From: Flavobacterium sp. MC2016-06
GTDB taxonomy: Bacteria; Bacteroidota; Bacteroidia; Flavobacteriales; Flavobacteriaceae
Assembly: GCF_009711165.2 (NCBI RefSeq)
Contig: NZ_WMID02000004.1
Location: forward strand, 1 to 64,000
DNA: 64,000 bases
Reading direction: 5' to 3'
Below the pieces are notes generated by a model, which was not told where the DNA came from, ran no database searches, and saw only the letters and a list, made by a program, of their open reading frames with translations. The number at the start of each line of letters is the position of its first letter. Within the stretch, counting starts at the first letter, position 1. Shown here piece by piece: positions 33,238 through 40,725 of this stretch. The translations under genes were made by a program, and so were the position numbers.

Positions 33238-34035
33238 TTATTTATGAGTTGTAGTATGACCAAATTTTTGCTTAAACGCTGTAGTGAAATGTGAAAAATT
33301 TTCAAAACCTACATTATGATATACTTCAGATGGCTTTTGTTTTTTTTCTGTGATAAGATAATTAGCTTCAGTAAGTCTTTTATCTTTTAGCCATTTTTCG
33401 GGCGAAGTTTCGAAAAGCTTTTTAAAATCCCTCTGATAAGTAGATAGGCTTCGGCCAGTGAGTCTGGCAAATTCTGAAAGAGGAATATTAAATTGAAAAT
33501 TGGTATTCATAAACTTCTCTAAATCCAATTTGTAGGGATCCGGTGCATCAAACAAAAACTGCTCAAAATTATGACTAATGTCCAACAAAAGTTCTATAGC
33601 TTCCTGACTTTTTAAATCTGTTAGAGTTGCATTCAATTTCTCTGGTTGATAAAAATAAGGTAATATTGAAGCAAAATAACCACTTATAAATTTGTTTTTA
33701 CTTAAATTAAGTACAGCATTACCTGTATATTTTTCCTGTTTTGCAATTCGCTTTTGTGCACTGTATTTCTGAAGTATTTCATCAGTTAAATACACATTGA
33801 CACATCGAAAACTTTCTCCATTTTCAGCAGGATATTTTACAGCTTTCATCAATTCATTTTTGCGAACAATCAAAACATCGCCAGCTTCAAATTCTAACTT
33901 TTTATCACTAAACTGTAATGTCATTCTTCCTGAAACGATATAGGATAGACTATGATGCAAAGCAATCTGCTCTGTCGCAAATTTTTTTTTCTTTTCGTGG
34001 CTAAAGATGATTATATCCTTGTTTTTGTTTTCCAT
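33238..34035 (-). CDS. AraC-family transcriptional regulator
   Basis: A 265-residue regulator: an N-terminal cupin-like sensor (about residues 10-160, 'HHSLSYIVSGRMTLQFSDKKLEFEAGDVLIVRKNEL') and a C-terminal AraC domain with two helix-turn-helix units ('IPLSEFARLTGRSLSTYQRDFKKLFETSPEKWL' and 'KPSEVYHNVGFENFSHFTTAFKQKFG'). It is encoded just after a small membrane protein and an aldehyde dehydrogenase on the same strand, and probably regulates them; that is inferred from context. Confidence 0.92.
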   Translation of the reverse strand: MENKNKDIIIFSHEKKKKFATEQIALHHSLSYIVSGRMTLQFSDKKLEFEAGDVLIVRKNELMKAVKYPAENGESFRCVNVYLTDEILQKYSAQKRIAKQEKYTGNAVLNLSKNKFISGYFASILPYFYQPEKLNATLTDLKSQEAIELLLDISHNFEQFLFDAPDPYKLDLEKFMNTNFQFNIPLSEFARLTGRSLSTYQRDFKKLFETSPEKWLKDKRLTEANYLITEKKQKPSEVYHNVGFENFSHFTTAFKQKFGHTTTHK

Positions 34036-34061
34036 TTTTTATTATATAATACTATGACAAT

Positions 34062-34556
34062 CTATTTTTTGCTTATCAAAATACTATGGTAATGATGTGC
34101 TCTTTCTTCAGAAAAGTAATCTATAATAATTAATGAAAACGCAGTAATCATAATACACAAACCAATACTTCTCCACATAGGAGTGGTGATAAGCGCAACC
34201 AATAAAAAGCCTGTAATAATTAATCCCAAACTAAAATAACGCAGTTTAGGATACCATTTAATGAAGTTTTCGGTTCTTTCAATTTCACTTTTTTTAAAAT
34301 TATCCGCATTGGCATTAAATTCAACTGTATATTGATTCTGTCGGTTTCTATTATTAATTATCATAGAAACGCCTGTGCCTATATGCAATAAAGCCACTAC
34401 TAATACAGGAATAATGCTAGCTTTTGCATTTGGTGTAGTTCCAAATTTCCAAAAGGAGAGAGAGATTATAAGAAATAAAATTCCAAATAGTAAAACCATT
34501 TTACCTTCAAAAATTTCTCCTTTGCACCACTGAATGGTATGTTTTATAAATTCCAT
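34062..34556 (-). CDS. Hypothetical membrane protein next to aldehyde dehydrogenase
   Basis: A 164-residue protein with four transmembrane helices (about residues 21-37, 44-64, 103-121 and 125-145). No family recognised. It stops 26 bases before the AraC gene starts, and is separated from the aldehyde dehydrogenase stop by an intergenic perfect inverted repeat, so the three genes may be differentially expressed parts of one unit. Confidence 0.6.
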   Translation of the reverse strand: MEFIKHTIQWCKGEIFEGKMVLLFGILFLIISLSFWKFGTTPNAKASIIPVLVVALLHIGTGVSMIINNRNRQNQYTVEFNANADNFKKSEIERTENFIKWYPKLRYFSLGLIITGFLLVALITTPMWRSIGLCIMITAFSLIIIDYFSEERAHHYHSILISKK

Positions 34557-34573
34557 AAAATTGATTTTAATAA

Positions 34574-34625
34574 AGGTACAATTACTAATTTAAATAATTA
34601 TTTTACTCAATTAGTAATTGTACCT
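34574..34625. repeat. Perfect 17-bp inverted repeat
   Basis: AGGTACAATTACTAATT (34574-34590) and its exact reverse complement (34609-34625) flank an 18-base AT-rich loop. It lies between the aldehyde dehydrogenase and the next gene. There is no strong T run, so it may be an operator, an RNA stem controlling the downstream gene, or a weak terminator. Confidence 0.75.
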
Positions 34626-34635
34626 AATTTTATTA

Positions 34636-36090
34636 TTAATATCCAATAGATTTAAATTCTGTAAAAGAAGCCAATCCATATTCACCAAACTCACGACCAA
34701 CACCACTTTTTTTGAAACCACCAAAAGGAACAGAAAAATCAGGCATTCCGCCATTTACAACCACTCCACCAGTTCTTATCTTGCGTGCAATTTCTAATCC
34801 TTTTTCGATGTTTGCAGTAAAAACACCACCGTTCAAACCATATTCGGTATCATTAGCAATTTGTATTGCTTCATCTTCAGTGTCAAATTGAATGGCAACG
34901 ACAACAGGTCCAAAAATTTCTTCTCTGGCAATTCTCATTTCATTATTTGCATTTACAAATAAAGTAGGTTTTATATACCAGCCATTTTCATATTCTTGGC
35001 CAGCTGGTTTACCATGTCCACCAGCCAAAATTTCTGCACCTTCTTTTAAACCGATTTCAATATACCCGTTTACTTTTTCAAATTGAGTTTTATTAAACAC
35101 AGGGCCAAGAAAATTTTCATTATTTGTAGGATCACCCACTTTTATATTGTTTATAGCTTCCGCCAATGCTGTTGTAACTTCTTCATATCTGCTTTTTGCA
35201 ACTAATAATCGAGTTAAACCAATACAGGCTTGTCCATTATTTCCAAATCCTTGATAAATCATTGACGGAATTACCACATTAATATCAGCATCCTCTAATA
35301 CAATAGCAGCTGATTTTCCGCCTAATTCAAGGCTAAATCTCTTCATTTCACTACCTGCCGTTGCAGCAATGGATTGCCCTGCTCTTGTAGAACCCGTAAA
35401 AGCTATTTTATCAATTTCAGGTTTTCCCACAAGGTATTCACTTACCTCTCTATCAGCAGGCAAAATACTCAAAACACCATCTGGTAAACCTGCTTCTTTA
35501 AATAATTCACCTAAAGCAATACCGTCTAAAGCAGTCTCAGGTGTTGGCTTAAAAATCACGGTGCATCCTGCAAGTAGAGCTGGAATAAGTTTTACCAAAG
35601 CAGATTGCTGTGGCGCATTCCATGGAATAATCGCAGCTACAACACCAACAGGTTCTCTGCGAATAAGCACATTGCCACCCATTGCTGTTTGCTTTTTTGC
35701 TTCCCATTGAAAATCTTTTGCCGCTCTTAGATAAGCATTCGTTTGCTCGTATAAAGCTTGTTGTAAACCAAAAGTGAATGCGATATTTGAGCCATTTTCA
35801 GCCGTAATTAAATCACCAAATTCTTTTGCATATTCTTTATGAATTTCATTAAATCGGGTGATAATTTCCTGGCGTTCTTCAGGAGTTTTATCTGACCAAA
35901 TTCCGCTGTCAAATGTTTTTCTGGCAATAGCTACTGCGTTATCTACATCTGCTTTCGCAGCTAATACAGTGTAACCTGTAACTGACTGGTCGTGCGGTGA
36001 AACTACATTTACTTTCGCATTTGAAGAAGGTGTTACCCATTGTCCACCAATGAATAATTTGTCGTACTGTGTTTTAATTGACTTTATCAT
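34636..36090 (-). CDS. NAD(P)-dependent aldehyde dehydrogenase
   Basis: A 484-residue member of the aldehyde dehydrogenase superfamily, full length. The catalytic glutamate is in 'FSLELGGKSA', the catalytic cysteine in 'NNGQACIGLTRLLV', and cofactor-binding sequence lies in 'AIIPWNAPQ' and 'FTGSTRAGQ'. The C-terminal 'VPFGGFKKSGVGREFGEYGLASFTEFKS' is typical. It oxidises an aldehyde to the acid; the specific substrate is unclear. An AraC-family gene lies two genes downstream. Confidence 0.93.
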   Translation of the reverse strand: MIKSIKTQYDKLFIGGQWVTPSSNAKVNVVSPHDQSVTGYTVLAAKADVDNAVAIARKTFDSGIWSDKTPEERQEIITRFNEIHKEYAKEFGDLITAENGSNIAFTFGLQQALYEQTNAYLRAAKDFQWEAKKQTAMGGNVLIRREPVGVVAAIIPWNAPQQSALVKLIPALLAGCTVIFKPTPETALDGIALGELFKEAGLPDGVLSILPADREVSEYLVGKPEIDKIAFTGSTRAGQSIAATAGSEMKRFSLELGGKSAAIVLEDADINVVIPSMIYQGFGNNGQACIGLTRLLVAKSRYEEVTTALAEAINNIKVGDPTNNENFLGPVFNKTQFEKVNGYIEIGLKEGAEILAGGHGKPAGQEYENGWYIKPTLFVNANNEMRIAREEIFGPVVVAIQFDTEDEAIQIANDTEYGLNGGVFTANIEKGLEIARKIRTGGVVVNGGMPDFSVPFGGFKKSGVGREFGEYGLASFTEFKSIGY

Positions 36091-36124
36091 TATTTCAATA
36101 TTTTTAGATGTTAAACTACAGATG

Positions 36125-36132
36125 CAAAATTA
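36125..36132 (-). promoter_or_regulatory. -7 promoter element of aldehyde dehydrogenase gene
   Basis: On the minus strand TAATTTTG matches TAnnTTTG exactly, 34 bases upstream of the start codon. No convincing -33 TTG accompanies it. The remaining sequence to 36361 shows no gene. Confidence 0.45.
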
Positions 36133-36361
36133 AATCTTAAAACAGTATTGAAGTTTGCTCAGAAAGTCAAATAAGTTTGGTGAGAAGGGCACATAATTTA
36201 GAGTAGTTTCAGGTTTATGTAATTTCTTTTTAAAAATCTTTTTGGTAATAAGATTTGGCAGAATAACTTGAAATAATAAATTAAAAATTAAATAAAAAAA
36301 TTTTTACTACTCCACAGGTTTTCGTGTTGATCCAAAAAAGATAGTTTTTCTCGAAACCATA

Positions 36362-36399
36362 AAAAAAAACCTCCAAAATCAATGACTTTGGAGGTTTGT
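36362..36399 (-). terminator. Terminator of tRNA-Val transcript
   Basis: On the minus strand ACCTCCAAA pairs with TTTGGAGGT and is followed by a run of T. It directly follows the tRNA gene. Confidence 0.85.
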
Positions 36400-36406
36400 T
36401 AGAAAG

Positions 36407-36484
36407 TGGTGGGCGATGAGGGGTTCGAACCCCCGACCCCCTCGGTGTAAACGAGGTGCTCTGAACCAGCTGAGCTAATCGCCC
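36407..36484 (-). tRNA. tRNA-Val (UAC)
   Basis: On the minus strand GGGCGAT pairs with ATCGCCC. The D arm, the anticodon arm with loop TTTACAC (anticodon TAC), the T arm GGGGG-TTCGAAC-CCCTC and an encoded ACCA 3' end are all present. The gene is 75 nt without CCA and has its own consensus promoter and terminator. Confidence 0.96.
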
Positions 36485-36522
36485 TATTTTACTAGGTTGC
36501 TATCGTTTCGTGATTGCGAGTG

Positions 36523-36552
36523 CAAATATACGCTAGTTTTTGAGTTCTGCAA
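36523..36552 (-). promoter_or_regulatory. Promoter of tRNA-Val
   Basis: On the minus strand TTG (36550-36552), 19 bases, TATATTTG (36523-36530): an exact match to the Bacteroidota housekeeping promoter, about 38 bases from the tRNA 5' end. Confidence 0.85.
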
Positions 36553-36663
36553 AGAAAACGTATTAAAAATTTAAAGTTTTTTTTCTGAAACCGTTTATCT
36601 CGCTGGTCTTGAATTTATTATAAGACAGAAAAATTTTTAATTTTTTAAAGATTTTCGGCTAAT

Positions 36664-37890
36664 TTAATCCAAAGGCAGTTCTGCAACAACAAAAGTGCTT
36701 CCGCCAACGTAAATAAAATCATTTCTAGAGGCATTTTTCTTCGCTTCAAGAAAAGCACTTTCTACAGAATCGTATTTTTCCCCAATTAAATCGTACTTCT
36801 TAGCCGCATTTTGTAAAACTTCGGTACTTAAACCTCGCGAAGAATCAGGTCGGCAAAAATAATATTGAGCATTTTTAGGAAACAACGGCAAGATCGAATC
36901 AAGATCTTTATCGTTTACAACACCCAAAACAATGTGCAGTTTGTCGAAAACCTCTTTCTGAATCTGATGCATTACAACTGCCAATCCGTGTTTGTTGTGT
37001 GCCGTGTCGCAGATTATTTTCGGATTTTCGCCCAATTGCTGCCATCTTCCTTGCAAGCCCGTATTTCTAGTAACGTTTAATAATCCTGTTTTTAAATTTT
37101 CATCCGAAACCTTAAATTGGTTTTGACTGTTTAAAACGGCAATAGTCTGCTGTACTGTTTTTTTATTTTGAAATTGATAATCTCCAATTAAATCAGAAGG
37201 AAAAACTTCTGCAATCAAATCAGAAGCAAAATAAATCGGAGCATTATTAACTTCGGCTTTAGCCAAAAAAACAGGCTGCGTTTCTGTAGTATATTCTCCA
37301 ATTACAACAGGAACATTTGGTTTTATAATGCCGGCTTTTTCGCCAGCAATCAAGGCAGGAGTATTTCCTAAAAACTGCGTATGATCTAAATCAATATTAG
37401 TAATAACCGAAACAAGCGGCACGATAATGTTTGTAGCGTCTAATCGGCCGCCCAAACCAACTTCAATAACCGCAATATCTACTTTTTCTGAATCAAAATA
37501 ATCAAATGCCAAACCAACCGACATTTCGAAGAAACTCATATCATTGGCTTCAAAAAAATCTTTATGCTTTTCGACAAACTCGCAAACAAATGCTTCCGAA
37601 ATTTCGGCACCGTTTATTCTAATTCGTTCTCTAAAATCTTTTAAGTGAGGCGAAGTGTACAAACCAACTTTATATCCAGATTCCTGCAATATCGAAGCCA
37701 GCATGTGCGACGTAGAACCTTTGCCGTTTGTTCCTGCAACATGAATGCATTTTAACCCTCGTTCAGGATTACCAAGATGTTCTGCCAGCAGTTTTATGTT
37801 GGTTAAATCTTCTTTGTAAGCCGAAGCACCTTGAAGCTGGTACATTGGCAATTGGTTAAACATCCAATTTGTAGTTTCTTGATAGTTCAT
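36664..37890 (-). CDS. folC: Folylpolyglutamate/dihydrofolate synthase
   Basis: A 408-residue Mur-ligase-like enzyme. The P-loop GTNGKGST is at residues 53-60; 'GLYTSPHLKDFRERI' gives the folate-binding region, 'VIEVGLGGRLDATN' the metal- and ATP-binding segment, and 'ITNIDLDHTQFLG' the second conserved motif. It adds glutamate to dihydropteroate or folates in the cytoplasm. Length is normal for the family. It is divergent from exbB. Confidence 0.95.
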   Translation of the reverse strand: MNYQETTNWMFNQLPMYQLQGASAYKEDLTNIKLLAEHLGNPERGLKCIHVAGTNGKGSTSHMLASILQESGYKVGLYTSPHLKDFRERIRINGAEISEAFVCEFVEKHKDFFEANDMSFFEMSVGLAFDYFDSEKVDIAVIEVGLGGRLDATNIIVPLVSVITNIDLDHTQFLGNTPALIAGEKAGIIKPNVPVVIGEYTTETQPVFLAKAEVNNAPIYFASDLIAEVFPSDLIGDYQFQNKKTVQQTIAVLNSQNQFKVSDENLKTGLLNVTRNTGLQGRWQQLGENPKIICDTAHNKHGLAVVMHQIQKEVFDKLHIVLGVVNDKDLDSILPLFPKNAQYYFCRPDSSRGLSTEVLQNAAKKYDLIGEKYDSVESAFLEAKKNASRNDFIYVGGSTFVVAELPLD

Positions 37891-38021
37891 TTATTTTGGA
37901 TAAAAGAGTTGTAAATTGAAATAATTTCCGTTTTTTTTAGTTTAATATTACAATGAAAATTATCTTTAGTGCAAAATTGAAATATTTTTTAGAATTAATT
38001 ATTAAAAACACGAATTAAAAT

Positions 38022-38717
38022 ATGTTGACCTTTCTTCAAGTTCCAGCAGATACCCTTGCAAACGCGGCTTCAAATGTAGTTATTGAAAAAATCGCACCCA
38101 ATACCGAAATATCAGTTTTAGGATTTATCTTAAAAGGAGGTTTTTTCCTGATTCCTATTGCCATTCTTTTATTTTATACTTTTTATGTTATCATAGAACG
38201 TTATTTATACATTAGTAAAGCTTCTAAAATAGATAGTAGATTAATGCAGGATGTTGGTGATAAATTAAATTCTGGAAACATTGATCAAGCAAGAAATATT
38301 GTTGAAAGAAGTGATACTGCTGCAGCAAATATCTTAAAAGAAGGAGTTTTAGTAATTGGAAGACCAATTGCCGAAATAGAATCCAACATGGACCGTGCTG
38401 CCGATATTGAAATTGGCGAAATGGAAAGACGTCTAGGACATCTTGGACTTATTGCTGGTATTGCACCAACACTTGGTTTTATCGGAACTATTTCTGGAGT
38501 TATTAAAATTTTCTACAGTATTTCGGTTACAGAAAACATCAGTATCGGAAACATTTCTGGAGGTTTGTACGAGAAAATGATCAGCTCTGGATCTGGGTTA
38601 ATTGTGGGTATTATTGCCTATAGCGCGTACCACTTATTAAACGGAAAAATTGATGATTTTGCTTTAAAAATTCAAAAACAGATATTAGAATTTGTAAATA
38701 TTATTCAAAGAGCATAA
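38022..38717 (+). CDS. exbB: MotA/TolQ/ExbB proton channel protein
   Basis: A 231-residue inner-membrane protein with three transmembrane helices (about residues 35-55, 145-165 and 185-205) and the family core 'MERRLGHLGLIAGIAPTLGFIGTISGVIKIFYSI' followed by 'ISGGLYEKMISSGSGLIVGIIAYSAYH'. It forms the proton channel with the ExbD protein encoded 3 bases downstream, energising TonB-dependent transport across the outer membrane. tonB lies 0.4 kb further, in the opposite orientation. Confidence 0.93.
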   Translation: MLTFLQVPADTLANAASNVVIEKIAPNTEISVLGFILKGGFFLIPIAILLFYTFYVIIERYLYISKASKIDSRLMQDVGDKLNSGNIDQARNIVERSDTAAANILKEGVLVIGRPIAEIESNMDRAADIEIGEMERRLGHLGLIAGIAPTLGFIGTISGVIKIFYSISVTENISIGNISGGLYEKMISSGSGLIVGIIAYSAYHLLNGKIDDFALKIQKQILEFVNIIQRA

Positions 38718-38720
38718 GCC

Positions 38721-39116
38721 ATGTCTATTAAAAGAAAAAGAAGATTTCATGCTGAGGTGGCGACTTCGTCCTTAAGTGATATTATGTTTTTCCTGCTGTT
38801 GTTTTTCTTGATTATCTCAACACTTGCAAATCCTAATGTTATTAAAATGACTTTGCCAAAAGCAAAATCCAACGAAAAAACCAATAAACAGCTCATTAGT
38901 TTATCCGTAACAGAAGATAAAAAGTTTTATATAGACAAAGAACCAGTTGAATTTGAAAACCTGGAAACTTCTTTAATGTCTAAAATAGGAGCAGATAAAG
39001 AGCAGACAGTTGTAGTTCGTATTCCGTTTAATTTGCAGGTTCAAGATTTAGTTGATGTTTTGCAAATAGGAGTGAAGAATAATTTGAAGTTTGTTATTGC
39101 AACGAGTCCAAAATAG
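38721..39116 (+). CDS. exbD: ExbD/TolR biopolymer transport protein
   Basis: A 131-residue protein with one N-terminal transmembrane helix (about residues 18-38) bearing the conserved aspartate in 'SLSDIMFFLLLFFLI', and a periplasmic TolR-like domain. It pairs with ExbB encoded immediately upstream. Following it is a terminator at 39143-39188. Confidence 0.93.
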   Translation: MSIKRKRRFHAEVATSSLSDIMFFLLLFFLIISTLANPNVIKMTLPKAKSNEKTNKQLISLSVTEDKKFYIDKEPVEFENLETSLMSKIGADKEQTVVVRIPFNLQVQDLVDVLQIGVKNNLKFVIATSPK

Positions 39117-39129
39117 GATTTACTATTAG

Positions 39130-39245
39130 GGCGTGACCACAATAAAAAAATGGGCCAATCAGCATAACGTTGATTCGCCCATTTTTTTATTCCGGTCGGG
39201 CTATCCGCGCTACTTCGGTAGCCAGCTTCTATCCCTCACGCAAAG
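39130..39245 (+). repeat. GGTCGGGCTATCC repeat, copy 1, with inserted terminator
   Basis: GGGCGTGACC ... CCGGTCGGGCTATCCGCG ... CTATCCCTCACGCAAA recurs at 61860-61950 as GGGCGTGTCC ... CGGGTCGGGCTATCCG ... CTATCCCTCACGCAAA. In this copy about 48 extra bases split the first block. They hold the hairpin TGGGC-AATCA/TTGATT-GCCCA with flanking A and T runs (39143-39188), which is a good bidirectional terminator for exbD and tonB. Confidence 0.65.
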
Positions 39246-39263
39246 AAAAAGCGATACAATCGT

Positions 39264-39300
39264 TAGACCTGACAGGTTTTAAAAACCTGTCAGGTCTTTT
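39264..39300. terminator. Long perfect hairpin
   Basis: AGACCTGACAGGTTTT followed by its reverse complement and a T run. It stands in the convergent exbD/tonB gap, where it could act as a second terminator, but similar palindromes are dispersed in this genus as repeats. Confidence 0.6.
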
Positions 39301-39327
39301 TATTAGACATGAGCATTTCTCACAATC

Positions 39328-39441
39328 TTGTCATTTCGAGGAACGAGAAATCTCCACAAGTAACTCCACAAGTAACTTCGCAATGAAAGTCTAATCTTTG
39401 TCGATCTTTTCGCGGAGATTTCTCGTTCCTCGAAATGACAA
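39328..39441. repeat. Palindromic element with 28-bp perfect arms
   Basis: TTGTCATTTCGAGGAACGAG + AAATCTCC (39328-39355) and its exact reverse complement (39414-39441) flank a 58-base centre. A related element with imperfect arms lies at 62791-62894, and a single arm at 61996-62024. This looks like a non-autonomous mobile or REP-type element. Confidence 0.8.
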
Positions 39442-39461
39442 ACTGTGCGAAAAAAGTCAAT

Positions 39462-39498
39462 AAAAAAGGCTTTCAGTAAATTCTGAAAGCCTTTTTTA
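39462..39498 (-). terminator. Terminator of tonB
   Basis: GGCTTTCAG and CTGAAAGCC form a 9-bp stem flanked by A and T runs, 38 bases beyond the tonB stop codon; usable in both directions. Confidence 0.85.
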
Positions 39499-39536
39499 TG
39501 AGGATAGATTTAATGTAAATCCGTGTAATTCGTGTT

Positions 39537-40439
39537 TTAATTCAAACTAAAATTATAAATAATCTTTCCAATTTGCTTTACAGGAGCATCATTGTCAGCA
39601 TCCCATTTGGTATTCATTGCAGCAATCTTTGCTTGATCCAGCAAACATCTTGCTGTATTAGTAGTCCCTTTAATTCCTGGAGTTGCGCTAATGGTTTTTC
39701 CATTTTGATCTACCGTAACTTCTACGACAACTTTTCCTTCTTCGTTACAATTGTATTTTGGAGCAGGTTTAGATAAAGCTTTTCTAGTTCCTAGAGAATA
39801 ACCAGATCCGCCACCAGAGCCACCGCCGCTTCCAGCTCCGTAACCGCTTCCAGTGCCGATACCATTTCCTGTACCGTTACCGCCTCCAGTTCCACCGCCA
39901 GAACCACCAGTTCCAGAATATCCACTAGAGCCTAAACTTCCGTTTGCTCTTCCTTTGTTTCCTGCAACTTTATCATCACCGTCGCCGCCTTTGTTAGAAC
40001 CTTTCAGAATACTTGATAAAGCATCATTGGTAGAATTTGAAACTTTTGGTTTTTCGGGAACAGGTTTTGTTATTGGTTTTTCAACAGGAACAGGTTTCTT
40101 TGGTTTTTCCTTTGTCGGAATAACTACGTCTGTTGCGTCTGTTGCTGTATTTTCTTGTGTAATAATAGCTTCCTCTGGAGTTGCTTTTGCAGGCGCTTGT
40201 TTGACATTGTTTTTTACATTCAAAACTTCGCTTTTGTAATTAGCTCCAGAACCTAAATCGCTATCGCCAAAATTTACCGTTACACCACCGCCACCGCCGC
40301 CTTCAGCAAGTGCCGAGTTATTTTCGGGATTATAAGGAGGCCAAAAACGTATAAAAAACAGCAATGCCAATATTACAGCATATATAGCTGTAGATATTAA
40401 TAGTGATTTCTTTTTATTTGAAGAATCCGTAGAAGTCAT
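39537..40439 (-). CDS. tonB: TonB-family energy transducer
   Basis: A 300-residue protein: one N-terminal transmembrane helix (about residues 12-30), a long periplasmic linker, and a TonB C-terminal domain (about 225-300, 'YNCNEEGKVVVEVTVDQNGKTI'). The linker has a Pro/Lys-rich part (about 105-135) and then an unusual Gly/Ser/Thr-rich part (about 160-215). It transmits proton-motive force from ExbBD to outer-membrane transporters. It is convergent with exbBD rather than in operon with it. Confidence 0.9.
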   Translation of the reverse strand: MTSTDSSNKKKSLLISTAIYAVILALLFFIRFWPPYNPENNSALAEGGGGGGVTVNFGDSDLGSGANYKSEVLNVKNNVKQAPAKATPEEAIITQENTATDATDVVIPTKEKPKKPVPVEKPITKPVPEKPKVSNSTNDALSSILKGSNKGGDGDDKVAGNKGRANGSLGSSGYSGTGGSGGGTGGGNGTGNGIGTGSGYGAGSGGGSGGGSGYSLGTRKALSKPAPKYNCNEEGKVVVEVTVDQNGKTISATPGIKGTTNTARCLLDQAKIAAMNTKWDADNDAPVKQIGKIIYNFSLN

Positions 40440-40552
40440 TTTGATTCTGAATTTTGTAATTGTATTAAATAAAAACGCTTAAAAGTAATAAAAATTGTTT
40501 AAAAATGTAGGCGGAATTTAAACGCAAAGTTCGCAAAGGAGTTTTATTTAAT

Positions 40553-40623
40553 CTCGCAAAGTCGCAGAGTCGCAAAGAAGAACTTAAAAAAAGAAAAACT
40601 TTGCGACTCTGCGACTTTGCGAG
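40553..40623. repeat. CGCAAAGTCGCA palindrome, copy 1
   Basis: A perfect 25-bp inverted repeat: CTCGCAAAGTCGCAGAGTCG + CAAAG at 40553-40577 and its reverse complement at 40599-40623. The same family occurs at 56469-56532. It lies between the amino-acid dehydrogenase stop and the tonB start. Confidence 0.85.
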
Positions 40624-40725
40624 AAATAAATTAGTGCTCCTTGCGTAAACCTTTGAGCTTAAATCTTCAACAAAAAAAGAGCCAAATTAATATTTTGACT
40701 CTCTTAAGAATAAAGTATAAAAAAA

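Noticed and set aside
35369..35710. 113-codon plus-strand frame opposite the aldehyde dehydrogenase
   Set aside because: It lies antisense to the conserved cofactor-binding region of the dehydrogenase and shows no recognisable protein features.
39170..39394. Plus-strand frame across the exbD/tonB gap
   Set aside because: It runs entirely through dispersed palindromic repeats and a terminator, so it is repeat sequence read as protein.
37891..39536. Recent inversion of the exbB-exbD segment
   Set aside because: Repeats with matching inverted copies are not found on both sides of the segment, and the ancestral order cannot be established from this window.
39853..40239. Plus-strand proline-rich open frame opposite tonB
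   Set aside because: It is the complement of the Gly-rich TonB linker; GGN codons read as proline on the other strand. No independent support.
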